DNA of 64,000 bases from RGIG3040 sp964410675 (GCA_964410675.1 CAYPIB010000001.1:1-64000); one strand, 5' to 3'. Shown: positions 1 through 9,189, numbered from the stretch's first letter. Notes: a model not told the origin generated them from the letters alone. Numbers and translations: made by a program.

Positions 1-1158
1 AATTGCCGTACATAATTTGTCACAAACTTCATAAGCACTCATTTCTGGCTTTAAATCATATGTTGCGACTTCCTTTGGAGAATTTACTAAGATTCTATCT
101 TCTCCCTCATTTGGTTCCTCTACGCCGCCGTTAAAGAAAAATGTAACATGGGCATATTTTTCTGTTTCCGCAATCCTTGCCTGTGTCATATGATTCGATG
201 CCAGCCATTCTCCAAAAGTATTAGAAATGGAAACTTTATGAAAAGCAACTAATTTATTCGGTATTGTCGGATCATAATCAGAAAAACATACAAATGTAAG
301 GTCTAATCTGTTTCCTCTTTTAAAACCTTTAAAATCATCATCACAAAAAGCTCTTGTAATTTCTCTTGCTCTATCCGGTCTGAAATTAATAAACACGACG
401 CTGTCCTTATCCTGAATGCAGGCAGTTGGCTGACCATCTTTTACAATTACAGTCGGTTTTACAAATTCGTCGGTTTCGCCTCTGTCATAAGAAGCCTGAA
501 TTCCTTCTGATGCACTAGCGGCCTTTAGACCCTCGCCCTTTGTCAGAGCAGAATATGCAAGCTGTACTCTGTTGTAGTTATTATCCCTGTCCATTGCGTA
601 ATAACGGCCCGCCACAGAAGCAACTTCTCCGACTCCGATTTTTTTCATTTCTGCTTCTAACTGTTCGACGAATTCCTTACCTGATGAAGGCGGTGTATCT
701 CGTCCGTCCAAAAAGCAGTGTACATATACTTTTTTTAATCCCTCTCTTTTTGCCAGTTCTAAAAGACCATAAAGATGAGTATTATGACTATGAACTCCAC
801 CATCAGATATAAGCCCAAACGCATGAAATGCCGAATCATTTTCTTTACAATTTTTAACCGCAGCTAAAAGAGCTTCATTCTCAAAAAAATCACCATCCTG
901 AATCTCTTTTGTAATTCTTGTTAATTCCTGATATACAATACGTCCTGCACCCATATTCAAATGACCAACTTCTGAATTGCCCATTTGACCATCCGGAAGA
1001 CCAACTGCCATACCTGAAGCATTTCCTTTTACAAATGGATATTCTTTCATCAGCTTGTCCATAACCGGAGTCTTAGCCATTGCTACTGCATTACCTTCTG
1101 TTTTTTCATTTAAACCGTAGCCGTCTAAAATCATAAGTACTGTTGGTTTTTTGCTCAT
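1..1158 (-). CDS. gpmI: 2,3-bisphosphoglycerate-independent phosphoglycerate mutase, partial (C-terminus off the left edge)
   Basis: This enzyme interconverts 3- and 2-phosphoglycerate in glycolysis, using two Mn(II) ions and a phosphoserine intermediate. The reading frame is open from the ATG at 1158 to the window edge. It shows about 386 of the roughly 510 residues usual for the family. The N-terminus has the metal-binding MILDGYG segment (Asp12), and the nucleophile Ser62 sits in GQMGNSEVGH. HSHNTHLYGL and GRYYAMDRD match the family's substrate and metal region. The start is set by AAGGAG seven bases upstream. A promoter lies about 85 bp upstream (1243-1271). The gene is transcribed away from the divergent CDF gene. 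The missing part is only the C-terminal portion, and I see no frameshift. Confidence 0.96.
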   Translation of the reverse strand, partial: MSKKPTVLMILDGYGLNEKTEGNAVAMAKTPVMDKLMKEYPFVKGNASGMAVGLPDGQMGNSEVGHLNMGAGRIVYQELTRITKEIQDGDFFENEALLAAVKNCKENDSAFHAFGLISDGGVHSHNTHLYGLLELAKREGLKKVYVHCFLDGRDTPPSSGKEFVEQLEAEMKKIGVGEVASVAGRYYAMDRDNNYNRVQLAYSALTKGEGLKAASASEGIQASYDRGETDEFVKPTVIVKDGQPTACIQDKDSVVFINFRPDRAREITRAFCDDDFKGFKRGNRLDLTFVCFSDYDPTIPNKLVAFHKVSISNTFGEWLASNHMTQARIAETEKYAHVTFFFNGGVEEPNEGEDRILVNSPKEVATYDLKPEMSAYEVCDKLCTAI

Positions 1159-1242
1159 TTCATATCTCCTTAATTTTTACTTATATTTCATTATTTTGCA
1201 TTGTTTATTAAAAAATATTATTATTTGTATTTACCCTCTAGA

Positions 1243-1271
1243 ATTATACACGCTTCAAGTCCACTTTTCAA
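1243..1271 (-). promoter_or_regulatory. Sigma-A-type promoter of gpmI
   Basis: On the minus strand TTGAAA (1271-1266) is followed by a 17-base spacer and TATAAT (1248-1243). Predicted transcription would start near 1236, leaving a leader of about 75 bases before gpmI. Position and spacing are near consensus. The call rests on sequence match only. Confidence 0.65.
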
Positions 1272-1403
1272 GGCAAAGTCATAACATGGCACTCATAAAA
1301 TTATCTGAATTTATTTCAGTATACCTTGTTTTTTTCAGCAAAAGATACTAGAATGGAAAGACATTGTAAATCTAAATTACATACTTTTGGAAGGAGTTTA
1401 TTT

Positions 1404-2570
1404 ATGGTTACACTCTTAAGCCGCCTTTTTATTAAGAATTATACGGATACAGAAAATCCTACAGTCCGCAGGCATTTTGGTGTTTTGTGCGGTTCTGTTG
1501 GTATCTTTCTAAACCTATTACTATTTGCCGGCAAGTTTTTTGCCGGTATGATGAGTAATTCAATTGCAATTATTGCAGATGCTTTTAATAACTTATCTGA
1601 TGCCGGTTCTTCTCTCATTACTTTAATCGGCTTTAAGCTTGCCGGTCAAAAACCCGATCCCGATCATCCCTTTGGACATGGACGTTTTGAATATATATCA
1701 GGTTTATTAGTTTCTGTTGCAATTATAGTAATGGCATATGAATTAATCAGTACTTCGATAAAAAAAATTATTCATCCACAGGATATTCAAGGGAGTATCC
1801 TTGTTATTTGTATATTAATCGCATCGATATTGGTAAAATTCTATATGTATTATTATAACCATTCTCTTGCCGGTAAAATCAAATCTACAGCAATGTCTGC
1901 TACTGCAACAGATTCTTTCAGCGATATGCTGGCAACATCTTTTGTATTAATAGCTACTATAGTGGCACATTTTACAGGCTTGAATATTGATGGTTATTGT
2001 GGTGTTCTAGTCGGCATTTTTATTTTTATATCAGGTATTCAAGCTACCAGAGAAACCATCTCTCCTTTACTAGGCAGTCCTCCTGATAAAGAATTTGTTG
2101 ACAAAATTGAATCCATCGTTACCTCTTATGATGAAATCTTAGGAACCCACGATTTAATCGTTCATGATTATGGACCGGGCCGTACAATGATTTCCTTACA
2201 TGCTGAGGTTTCTTATAAAGGAGATTTACTTTACCTTCATGATGTTATTGATAATATCGAAAGAACATTAAAAAAAGAACTTCGCTGTGATGCTGTCATA
2301 CATATGGACCCCATAGTTGAAGATGACGAAGAAACAAACTCACTAAAAAAAGAAATCATCAGAATACTGAAATCTTTTGATGCCGGTCTTAATCTTCATG
2401 ATTTCCGAGTCGTAAAAGGTCCAACACATACTAATATCATTTTTGATATCCTTTTGCCGAATAATACAACAATCTCTGATGATATAATAAAATCTTTTAT
2501 GGAAAACAAAATTAAAGAATTAAATACCACCTATTATACAGTCATTCAAATTGACCGTGCATATTGTTAA
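1404..2570 (+). CDS. Cation diffusion facilitator family transporter, probably Mn(II)/Fe(II) type
   Basis: This is a six-helix membrane antiporter of the CDF family that exports divalent metal in exchange for protons. The 388-residue length fits the family. TM2 carries ADAFNNLSD (about residues 58-66), followed by the loop PDPDHPFGHGRFEY. TM5 carries DSFSD, that is D-x3-D rather than the H-x3-D of typical zinc exporters, which points to manganese or iron. A cytoplasmic dimerisation domain follows, with GTHDLIVHDYG and metal-binding His/Asp. The start at 1404 is preferred because AAGGAG lies seven bases upstream. A longer in-frame version from 1326 has no ribosome site. A possible promoter (TTGTTT, 17 bases, TAGAAT) lies at 1326-1354. 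The gene ends at a terminator shared with the atp operon. Confidence 0.9.
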   Translation: MVTLLSRLFIKNYTDTENPTVRRHFGVLCGSVGIFLNLLLFAGKFFAGMMSNSIAIIADAFNNLSDAGSSLITLIGFKLAGQKPDPDHPFGHGRFEYISGLLVSVAIIVMAYELISTSIKKIIHPQDIQGSILVICILIASILVKFYMYYYNHSLAGKIKSTAMSATATDSFSDMLATSFVLIATIVAHFTGLNIDGYCGVLVGIFIFISGIQATRETISPLLGSPPDKEFVDKIESIVTSYDEILGTHDLIVHDYGPGRTMISLHAEVSYKGDLLYLHDVIDNIERTLKKELRCDAVIHMDPIVEDDEETNSLKKEIIRILKSFDAGLNLHDFRVVKGPTHTNIIFDILLPNNTTISDDIIKSFMENKIKELNTTYYTVIQIDRAYC

Positions 2571-2585
2571 AAATACTAAAAACTA

Positions 2586-2627
2586 AACCCAGAATACGGA
2601 TAATTCAATAATTCCGTACTCTGGGTT
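2586..2627. terminator. Bidirectional intrinsic terminator between the CDF gene and atpC
   Basis: AACCCAGA and TACGGA pair with TCCGTA and TCTGGGTT across a 12-base AT loop, with one A/C mismatch. Short T-rich stretches lie on both sides. It sits 16 bases after the CDF stop and 4 bases after the atpC stop, so it can serve both convergent units. Confidence 0.8.
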
Positions 2628-2630
2628 ATT

Positions 2631-3038
2631 TTATATATATTTCTTTTTATTTTTTAATCTGGATAAAGCCCTTGCAAGCGAAGCCTGTGTCATATGATAT
2701 TCTACAATGCTTTGCTGCTGGCGAAGCCGCTCCTGCGCCCTCTCAAGTGCTTCACGAGCCCTTTGCTCATCAATATCCTCCGGACGTTCTGCCGTATCAA
2801 CAATAACAGTCACCCGATTATTTGCTACCTGTGCAATACCAACACCCGTAATGGCAGCCTCCCATGTTCCATCCTCTTTTTGATACCGCAATACTCCATC
2901 AGCAAGTGCCATAAACATGTTTTCATGATGTGCCATAAACGCTTCTTCCCCATCGATTGCAGGTACAATCACAATTTGGGCTTTTCCGGTAAATAAAGTT
3001 TTATCACTTGCTAAAATTCTCAAATCAAATAATGCCAT
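2631..3038 (-). CDS. atpC: F1 ATP synthase epsilon subunit
   Basis: Epsilon is the central-stalk subunit that couples rotation to catalysis and can inhibit ATP hydrolysis. The 135 residues show the usual N-terminal beta-sandwich (MALFDLRILASDKTLFTGKA, GEEAFMAHHENM) and a C-terminal two-helix hairpin that starts at about residue 85 (AERPEDIDEQRAREAL). It is the last gene of the atp operon, 24 bases after atpD, and a terminator follows directly. In many bacteria epsilon begins with a similar short segment, so the start at 3038 is comfortable. I see nothing unusual apart from the Lys-rich end. Confidence 0.95.
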   Translation of the reverse strand: MALFDLRILASDKTLFTGKAQIVIVPAIDGEEAFMAHHENMFMALADGVLRYQKEDGTWEAAITGVGIAQVANNRVTVIVDTAERPEDIDEQRAREALERAQERLRQQQSIVEYHMTQASLARALSRLKNKKKYI

Positions 3039-3062
3039 GGCTTATCATCCTCTCTCGTGCTG

Positions 3063-4463
3063 TCAACCGGCATTCTTCAGTAACTTTTTGCCTATACTAA
3101 TAGCCTCATCAATCGTTCCGACATTAAAAAAAGCACTTTCCGGATATTCGTCCACTTCTCCTTGTAAAATTGCCCTAAAGCCGCGTATCGTTTCTTTTAC
3201 GGTTACATATTTACCGGGAACTCCGGTAAAATTTTCGGCAACATGAAATGGCTGTGCTAAAAATCGTTGTATCTTTCTGGCTCTATATACCGTAATTTTA
3301 TCGTCCTCTGATAACTCCTCCATACCAAGTATCGCAATAATATCCTGAAGTTCTTTATATTTTTGAAGCATTTCCTGAACCTTTCTTGCAGTTTCATAAT
3401 GTTCCATGCCTACTACATCAGGCTCTAAAATACGTGAAGTCGATTCCAGCGGATCAACTGCCGGATAAATGCCAAGTTCAACAATTTTACGTGAGAGCAC
3501 TGTTGTCGCATCCAAGTGTGCAAACGTTGTTGCCGGTGCGGGATCGGTTAAATCATCCGCCGGAACATAGACAGCCTGAACGGATGTAACAGAGCCGTTC
3601 TTTGTTGACGCAATTCTTTCTTGAAGTTCACCAACCTCAGTTGCTAACGTCGGCTGATATCCTACGGCTGAAGGCATCCGTCCAAGAAGTGCAGATATTT
3701 CAGATCCGGCCTGAACGAAACGGAAAATATTATCAATAAATAAAAGTACATTTTGATGTTCTACATCACGGAAATATTCGGCCATTGTTAAGCCTGTCTC
3801 TGCTACACGCATTCGCGCTCCCGGCGGTTCATTCATCTGGCCAAACACCAATGCCGTTTTCTCGATAACTCCCGACTCATTCATTTCTGTATATAAATCA
3901 TTTCCCTCACGGGAACGTTCACCTACACCTGTAAAAATAGAATATCCGCCATGCTCCGTTGCGATATTTCGAATCAATTCTTGAATAAGTACTGTTTTTC
4001 CAACACCTGCACCACCAAACAGCCCGATTTTCCCGCCTTTTGCGTAAGGTGCTAAAAGGTCAATTACTTTAATGCCGGTCTCGAGCATTTCAACAACCGG
4101 ACTTTGTTCTTCAAAGCTGGGTGGTTCTCTATGAATACACCATTTGTCCACATCATCCAATTTCTCGCCCTGATCAAGCGGCTCTCCAAGCACATTGAAC
4201 AAACGTCCTAATGTTTTTTTCCCAACCGGTACCGTAATGCCTGACCCTGTCGCTGTCACCGGCATATCCTTATGTAATCCGTCACTGGAAGCAAGCATAA
4301 TACAGCGAACCGTATTATTACCGATATGCTGTGCTACCTCCATGACCAATTTTTTTCCATTATTATATACTTCTAAAGCATCCTTGATATAAGGAAGGTC
4401 ATTATTGTCAAATTCCACATCCACTACCGGACCCATAATCTGAACAATTTTTCCTTGCTGCAT
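3063..4463 (-). CDS. atpD: F1 ATP synthase beta subunit (catalytic)
   Basis: Beta carries the catalytic nucleotide sites of the F1 head. At 466 residues it is full length. The Walker A loop is GGAGVGKT, the catalytic Glu follows in GVGERSREGND, and the Walker B region is LLFIDNIFRF. DELSEED appears in the diverged form EELSEDD near the C-terminus, where it contacts gamma. The start at 4463 has AAGGAG upstream. It is cotranscribed with atpG, 18 bases away. The conserved segment ALLGRMPSAVGYQPTLA confirms F-type rather than V-type identity. Confidence 0.98.
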   Translation of the reverse strand: MQQGKIVQIMGPVVDVEFDNNDLPYIKDALEVYNNGKKLVMEVAQHIGNNTVRCIMLASSDGLHKDMPVTATGSGITVPVGKKTLGRLFNVLGEPLDQGEKLDDVDKWCIHREPPSFEEQSPVVEMLETGIKVIDLLAPYAKGGKIGLFGGAGVGKTVLIQELIRNIATEHGGYSIFTGVGERSREGNDLYTEMNESGVIEKTALVFGQMNEPPGARMRVAETGLTMAEYFRDVEHQNVLLFIDNIFRFVQAGSEISALLGRMPSAVGYQPTLATEVGELQERIASTKNGSVTSVQAVYVPADDLTDPAPATTFAHLDATTVLSRKIVELGIYPAVDPLESTSRILEPDVVGMEHYETARKVQEMLQKYKELQDIIAILGMEELSEDDKITVYRARKIQRFLAQPFHVAENFTGVPGKYVTVKETIRGFRAILQGEVDEYPESAFFNVGTIDEAISIGKKLLKNAG

Positions 4464-4481
4464 GATCCTTCACTCCTTTCG

Positions 4482-5384
4482 CTACTGCTTCTTTTTTTTC
4501 TTTTGAGACTTAGCACCTGATATTACTTCGGTAATCTCTTGTGTAATGGCCGCCTGCCGTACACGATTATAAACAATACCAAGTTCTTTAAGCATTTTAT
4601 CCGCACTCTTATTTGCCGCATCCATTGCCATCATTCTACAGTTCTGCTCACTGCAGAATGACTCAACTAAGGCACCATATACAAAGCCTGTAATATAGTT
4701 TGGGATAATTCGATCGAGAACCTCCTTTGGACTCGGTTTTAGCGCAAACTCCTCCCGGTGTACAGTACTCGGCTCATAGGCGAGCATATTTTTGTTTAAC
4801 GGAAGAAGCTTTATCATCTCTGCTTCCGCCTGAATACTACTTACCATTTTTGTATAAATTATAAATATTTCATCTAAGTCATGTTCTCTGTACTTGTGTA
4901 AAATTCGCTCAGTAATAATTCTTGCTCTATGCATCGTTGGATTCTGCGAAGTATATTTAAACTGCTCTGATATTTTAATACCTTTTCCTGAAAAGTATTG
5001 TCTCCCTACTTCACCTACTACATAGAGCTTATTCTCACCTTCCTGTGCAAGCATTTCTTGCGTCAGCTTAAATATATTATGGTTATAAGCACCCGCTAGT
5101 CCTTTGTCCGCAGTAATTACTATATAGCCTCTTTTTAATTTTTCCTTTGGTTTTTGATTCATTAATTCTTCATCATTCCCAAAATAAAGATGTACCATCT
5201 CCGGTATATGACGAAGTACTCGTTCAATTACTACTTGCATTGTAAAAAAATACGGCTCTGTATCATGTAAATTCTTTTTAGCCTTTCTTAATTTAGTCGA
5301 TGAAATCATATACATGGCACTGGTAATTTTTAAGGTGTCCCTAATACTTTTCATCCTTGTTTGTATTTCTCTCGCACTTGCCAT
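4482..5384 (-). CDS. atpG: F1 ATP synthase gamma subunit
   Basis: Gamma is the rotating central shaft of F1. The 300-residue product begins MASAREIQTRMKSIRDT and ends with the conserved C-terminal helix (NRVRQAAITQEITEVISGA), followed by a lysine-rich tail. VITADKGLAGAYNHNI in the middle is the family's conserved core. AGGAGG lies upstream of the ATG at 5384. A longer frame to 5405 lacks a ribosome site. The gene lies between atpA (24 bases away) and atpD. The internal part is somewhat diverged from textbook sequences but complete. Confidence 0.95.
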   Translation of the reverse strand: MASAREIQTRMKSIRDTLKITSAMYMISSTKLRKAKKNLHDTEPYFFTMQVVIERVLRHIPEMVHLYFGNDEELMNQKPKEKLKRGYIVITADKGLAGAYNHNIFKLTQEMLAQEGENKLYVVGEVGRQYFSGKGIKISEQFKYTSQNPTMHRARIITERILHKYREHDLDEIFIIYTKMVSSIQAEAEMIKLLPLNKNMLAYEPSTVHREEFALKPSPKEVLDRIIPNYITGFVYGALVESFCSEQNCRMMAMDAANKSADKMLKELGIVYNRVRQAAITQEITEVISGAKSQKKKKKQ

Positions 5385-5408
5385 AAAAGTCCTCCTAACT
5401 ACCAATGA

Positions 5409-6953
5409 CTATGCTTTTTTTATAATTAAATCTTCTTTAGTCTTAATACCGGCAAAATCTTTGTATTTTATCACACATTTACAAATTTTCTTAGTTAATT
5501 CATCATCTAAGTTTTGCTTACTTACAATCTCCTCAATAACTTCACTGTAATTTTCCTTTATATATGAAAGCATATTTGTTTGGAATTCTTTTACCATGTC
5601 CGTTTCAATATCAAGCAGCAGCTTATTATTTGCCGCACATAATGTAATAACCTGCTCAGTCATACTAAGCGGTTTGCATAATGGCTGCTTTAACAATTCC
5701 ATTAAACCCCTGCCATATTTGAGCTGCATTTTTGTTGTCGCATCCAAATCAGAACTAAATTGGGTAAATACTTCCATTTCCCGATATTGTGCCAAATCAA
5801 TACGAATACTGCCCGCCGCTTTTTTCATTGCCTTTGTCTGGGCTGCACCGCCGACACGCGATACTGATAATCCAACATTAACTGCCGGGCGTGTACCTGC
5901 AAAGAACAAATCGCTTTCCAAAAATATCTGACCGTCAGTAATAGAAATAACATTGGTCGGAATGTATGCCGAAACATCACCTGCCTGCGTTTCTATAATA
6001 GGCAGTGCAGTAATGGATCCGCCGCCAGCTTCTTCATTTAAACGGCTGGAGCGCTCTAATAATCTGGAATGTAAATAAAACACATCCCCCGGATATGCTT
6101 CTCTGCCCGGAGACCGCTCCAGCAAGAGAGACAACGCACGATAAGCTACCGCATGTTTTGATAAATCATCATATACAATTAGTACATCTTTTCCTTTATA
6201 CATAAAATATTCGGCTAATGACGTACCGGAATACGGCGCAATATACTGTAAGGATGCCGGATCACTTGCCGATGCTGTAACAATAATTGTATATGGCAAA
6301 GCATCGAAACGTTTTAAGGTCGTTACCATTTTGGCTACGGTTGATGCCTTTTGTCCAATCGCTACATAGATGCAGACAACATCCTTTCCCTTTTGGTTTA
6401 ATATTGTATCAATAGCAATAGAAGTTTTACCAGTCTGCCTATCACCTATGATTAGTTCTCTCTGTCCGCGGCCAATCGGAAACATCGAGTCAATGGCCAG
6501 AATACCCGTCTCCATTGGTACCGAAACCGATTTTCTTTCCAGAATACCCGGTGCTTCATTTTCAATGGGGCGAAATTCATCTGATGCAATTTCTCCTTTA
6601 CCATCAATCGGCGCACCAAGTGCATTTACAATTCTACCAAGAAATGCATCTCCCACTTGTATTCCAGCTTTCCTTTTTGTACGTGTTACTTTACATCCTT
6701 CTTTGATTTCTGTATCACGCCCAAAAAGAATAACACCGATTTCATGACGCTTAATATCCTGAACCATACCTTTCATTCCATTTTCAAACAGAACAATTTC
6801 ACCATACATGACATGGCGCATTCCATAAATAGTTGCAATACCATCACCTACCCAGATAACAGTTCCAACTTCCTCTTCCTCAACATTTAAATCATAATTT
6901 TCTATTTCTTCTTTTAATATTGATATAATTTCTTCTGAACTGATTGCACTCAC
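5409..6953 (-). CDS. atpA: F1 ATP synthase alpha subunit
   Basis: Alpha holds the non-catalytic nucleotide sites and supplies the arginine finger to beta. The 514-residue length is typical. GDRQTGKTSIAID is the P-loop, and GLSVSRVGGAAQTKAM contains the conserved arginine that reaches the beta active site. The start is GTG at 6953, set by GGAGGTGAC just upstream and overlapping the intergenic bases after atpH. The C-terminal 40 residues are lysine-rich and more variable, as in other Clostridia. It is cotranscribed in the standard order. Confidence 0.97.
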   Translation of the reverse strand: MSAISSEEIISILKEEIENYDLNVEEEEVGTVIWVGDGIATIYGMRHVMYGEIVLFENGMKGMVQDIKRHEIGVILFGRDTEIKEGCKVTRTKRKAGIQVGDAFLGRIVNALGAPIDGKGEIASDEFRPIENEAPGILERKSVSVPMETGILAIDSMFPIGRGQRELIIGDRQTGKTSIAIDTILNQKGKDVVCIYVAIGQKASTVAKMVTTLKRFDALPYTIIVTASASDPASLQYIAPYSGTSLAEYFMYKGKDVLIVYDDLSKHAVAYRALSLLLERSPGREAYPGDVFYLHSRLLERSSRLNEEAGGGSITALPIIETQAGDVSAYIPTNVISITDGQIFLESDLFFAGTRPAVNVGLSVSRVGGAAQTKAMKKAAGSIRIDLAQYREMEVFTQFSSDLDATTKMQLKYGRGLMELLKQPLCKPLSMTEQVITLCAANNKLLLDIETDMVKEFQTNMLSYIKENYSEVIEEIVSKQNLDDELTKKICKCVIKYKDFAGIKTKEDLIIKKA

Positions 6954-6958
6954 TCATG

Positions 6959-7462
6959 TCACCTCCACATTAATTTTTGTTTCAGTTTATTCAGCCTAGT
7001 TTGAAAACTATAATCATATTCTTTGTCATAAGCTCTTACAACGAATCCACCCATTAGTTGTTTATCTTCTATCATTGTAAATTTCGGCCGCTTTTTCTGA
7101 TAACGTTTGCAAAGAATCTGCCCCATGCTTTTAAGTTCCTCTTCGCTTGGTTTATTGGCATAGCAAAGTGTTATCGGAAGAATTCCTTCCATTTCGTAAC
7201 AATAATCCTCATACCCCGCAAAAATGCCTTCTATGTAAGCCATACTGTCATAATTACAAAGTACTTTTAAGAAATGATTAACCTCTTTGGGAAAGACTTT
7301 GTCAATAATTCTATGCTTTGTATTTTTATCAATCAAAGGATTTTTAAGTACGGCTCTTAGTTCCTCTGTCTGTTCTAATATTTGTTGTGTTTCTAGTATG
7401 TCTTCTTTTGGAATCTTAAGCTCGTACAAGGCTTTGGCATAATTAATTGCTGTTTGTTTCAT
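6959..7462 (-). CDS. atpH: F1 ATP synthase delta subunit
   Basis: Delta (OSCP homologue) links the peripheral stalk to the top of F1. The product is 167 residues from the ATG at 7462, preceded by AGGTGA. The N-terminal helical domain begins MKQTAINYAKALYEL, close to the family's ALxxYA signature. The C-terminal domain ends with the conserved GGFVVRAYDKEYDYS segment followed by a basic helix. It overlaps the end of atpF by 20 bases, which suggests translational coupling. A GTG at 7471 is an alternative start. Confidence 0.93.
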   Translation of the reverse strand: MKQTAINYAKALYELKIPKEDILETQQILEQTEELRAVLKNPLIDKNTKHRIIDKVFPKEVNHFLKVLCNYDSMAYIEGIFAGYEDYCYEMEGILPITLCYANKPSEEELKSMGQILCKRYQKKRPKFTMIEDKQLMGGFVVRAYDKEYDYSFQTRLNKLKQKLMWR

Positions 7463-7943
7463 AACCGTCACCTGCTTTTTTTAGAAATTCACCATACATT
7501 TTACTGCCATTTACGCTTAAATTATTATCATTTATAATTTTTGCACTGGCAACTATCGCAAGACCCGCAATTTCTTTTTCCAGATTTTTCACTGCATTGC
7601 CATGCTCTATTTCAATTGCTTCCTCTGCTTCCTTACGAATCACTATTGCTGTATCATTTGCATCTTTTATAATTCGATCATACTCCATTTTAGCCTGTGC
7701 TTTTGCATCTTCAACAATTTGTGTTCTCTCAGAGTTAGCATTCGCTAACTTCACTTCATATTGCCATTTTAAATCAGTTGCAGATTTTTCAGTTTTATCC
7801 GCTTCATCCATTTTATCCTGAATCAACTGCTTTCTTTTCTCAATAACTTTCATTACCGGACCAATTAAAAAGCGTTTCATCAATAGATAAAAAATCAATA
7901 AATTAACCATTTCAAAAATCAGATTATAGTCCAACTTAAGCAT
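7443..7943 (-). CDS. atpF: F0 ATP synthase subunit b
   Basis: Subunit b forms the peripheral stalk that holds F1 against the membrane stator. The product of about 166 residues has one N-terminal membrane helix (roughly residues 8-28), followed by a long charged helix predicted as a coiled coil. It ends in a short region that would bind delta. VIEKRKQLIQDKMDEAD is typical of the tether domain. AAGGTGGAG precedes the ATG at 7943, and a GTG at 7955 is less likely because it overlaps that site. The 3' end overlaps atpH. Confidence 0.93.
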   Translation of the reverse strand: MLKLDYNLIFEMVNLLIFYLLMKRFLIGPVMKVIEKRKQLIQDKMDEADKTEKSATDLKWQYEVKLANANSERTQIVEDAKAQAKMEYDRIIKDANDTAIVIRKEAEEAIEIEHGNAVKNLEKEIAGLAIVASAKIINDNNLSVNGSKMYGEFLKKAGDGYETNSN

Positions 7944-8004
7944 GATTTTCTCCACCTTTCTATTTCAGGTGCAATACCCTTTTTATTCTTTTATCCAAGC
8001 TTGA

Positions 8005-8223
8005 TTATTTCAAAAAGAAAATCATCATAAGTGCAATAACAAATCCATAAATAGCGGTTGCCTCTGCAAGCGCACAACCAATTAATAAATTCTTACTGAT
8101 CTTACTTTCTGCTTCCGGCTGTCTTGCAATGGCATCTACCGCCTTAGAAGTTGCAAGGCCGATACCTATTCCTGCTCCAATTCCTGTAAATACTGCGATT
8201 CCTGCTCCAAGTGCTATTGTCAT
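8005..8223 (-). CDS. atpE: F0 ATP synthase subunit c (rotor ring)
   Basis: This 72-residue hairpin of two membrane helices joined by the polar ARQPE loop (residues 33-37) builds the rotor ring. The ion-carrying carboxylate is Glu54 in LAEATAIYGF. Sodium-type rings usually have Gln at the helix-1 position that is Ile21 here, and Ser or Thr directly after the Glu, where this protein has Ala55. Thr56 and Tyr59 are kept. I therefore infer a proton-translocating ring, though the sequence alone does not prove it. AAGGAGAGAGA precedes the ATG. It lies 61 bases from atpF and 81 bases from atpB. Confidence 0.96.
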   Translation of the reverse strand: MTIALGAGIAVFTGIGAGIGIGLATSKAVDAIARQPEAESKISKNLLIGCALAEATAIYGFVIALMMIFFLK

Positions 8224-8304
8224 AATATCTCTCTCCTTTTTACCTTTTGTTCAATTTCATTCGTACCAAAAACTAATTTTTAAAATACATATTCAATTTT
8301 CATT

Positions 8305-8979
8305 TTATTCTGCCATTTCAATGGCATCTGATATAAACAATGCCGTTAAAAAAACAAATACATAAGCTTGAATCAGTCCATCGAACACATCAAAATATAA
8401 ACTTAATGGGATTGGCGCAAAAAGTGGTACTGCCAGCTTCACCAGCTCCATTACTACAAAGCCGCCAAGTATGTTGCCAAACAGACGCATACAAAGTGAT
8501 AAAGGCCGAATAAAAATTTCCAAAATATTAATTGGTGCAATAATTGGGATTGGCTCTGCAAAACCTTTTAACCACTTTTTAAAACCTTTTCGATAAATAC
8601 CCGAGGCTTCAATCAAAATAATACTCATGATTGCCAAAGCTGCTGTAACCCTTAAATCTTTTGTCGGCGGTTTTAAACCTAAAAGTCCGATTAGATTAGC
8701 AATTCCAATAAAGATTGCAGTCGAAATTAAATATGGAATATAACGTTTTCCATGCTCACCAAGTATTCCATAAAAGAAATCGTAGATTCCACCAATTGTA
8801 CTTTCCAAAAATAATTGTTTCTTTCCAGTTGGTATAACTTGCAAATTTCGCACAAAAATAGTGGATAATATCGTCGCCATTGCCATAATTATCCACGTTA
8901 CCAACACTGCTTCGGAAATCTGGATTCCACCGAATACTGGTATGGTAAACGCTGTATCGCAATTTAACTTCTCCAGCAA
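8305..8979 (-). CDS. atpB: F0 ATP synthase subunit a
   Basis: Subunit a forms the two ion half-channels and contacts the c-ring. The frame encodes at least 224 residues with five or six membrane helices. The essential stator arginine is Arg165 in LSLCMRLFGNILGG, and the C-terminal helix contains FDGLIQAYVFVFLTALF. The start is uncertain. The coordinate given uses TTG at 8979, which has no good ribosome site. In frame and upstream, ATT at 9003 has AGGAAAGG eight bases before it and would add eight residues. No in-frame ATG or GTG exists near either. It is the first gene of the operon, and no atpI precedes it. Confidence 0.9.
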   Translation of the reverse strand: MLEKLNCDTAFTIPVFGGIQISEAVLVTWIIMAMATILSTIFVRNLQVIPTGKKQLFLESTIGGIYDFFYGILGEHGKRYIPYLISTAIFIGIANLIGLLGLKPPTKDLRVTAALAIMSIILIEASGIYRKGFKKWLKGFAEPIPIIAPINILEIFIRPLSLCMRLFGNILGGFVVMELVKLAVPLFAPIPLSLYFDVFDGLIQAYVFVFLTALFISDAIEMAE

Positions 8980-9060
8980 ACCTGTCGTGATCTTCTCCGT
9001 AATGCTCGCATCCTTTCCTATGTAATTTAAAAGTGATTAAACAACTAATCACTCTGGTGT

Positions 9061-9089
9061 ATATTACTCCTGCCACCTTTAATTGTCAA
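9061..9089 (-). promoter_or_regulatory. Promoter of the atp operon
   Basis: The minus strand has TTGACA (9089-9084), 17 bases, then TAATAT (9066-9061). This is a perfect -35 and a 5/6 -10 at ideal spacing. Transcription would begin near 9054, about 50 bases before the atpB ribosome site. Together with the helicase terminator at 9147-9182 it isolates the operon from upstream transcription. Confidence 0.85.
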
Positions 9090-9146
9090 TGTAAATAACA
9101 ATATCATTATGCAATCTTAATATTGGTTTTTCCTAATATATTGGAT

Positions 9147-9182
9147 TAAAAAAAGAAAAACGGCAACCATTTTTGATTGCCG
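9147..9182 (-). terminator. Intrinsic terminator of the DEAD-box helicase gene
   Basis: On the minus strand CGGCAA (9182-9177) pairs with TTGCCG (9166-9161) around a ten-base loop, followed by TTTTTCTTTTTTT. It begins 8 bases past the helicase stop. Confidence 0.9.
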
Positions 9183-9189
9183 CTTCGGG

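Noticed and set aside
8005..8223. Sodium-type ATP synthase c-ring
   Set aside because: Ile21 replaces the usual Gln and Ala55 replaces Ser/Thr after the Glu, so the sodium signature is incomplete.
8756..9076. Frame of 106 residues overlapping the atpB start
   Set aside because: It is a shadow of atpB in another frame and runs through the atp promoter.
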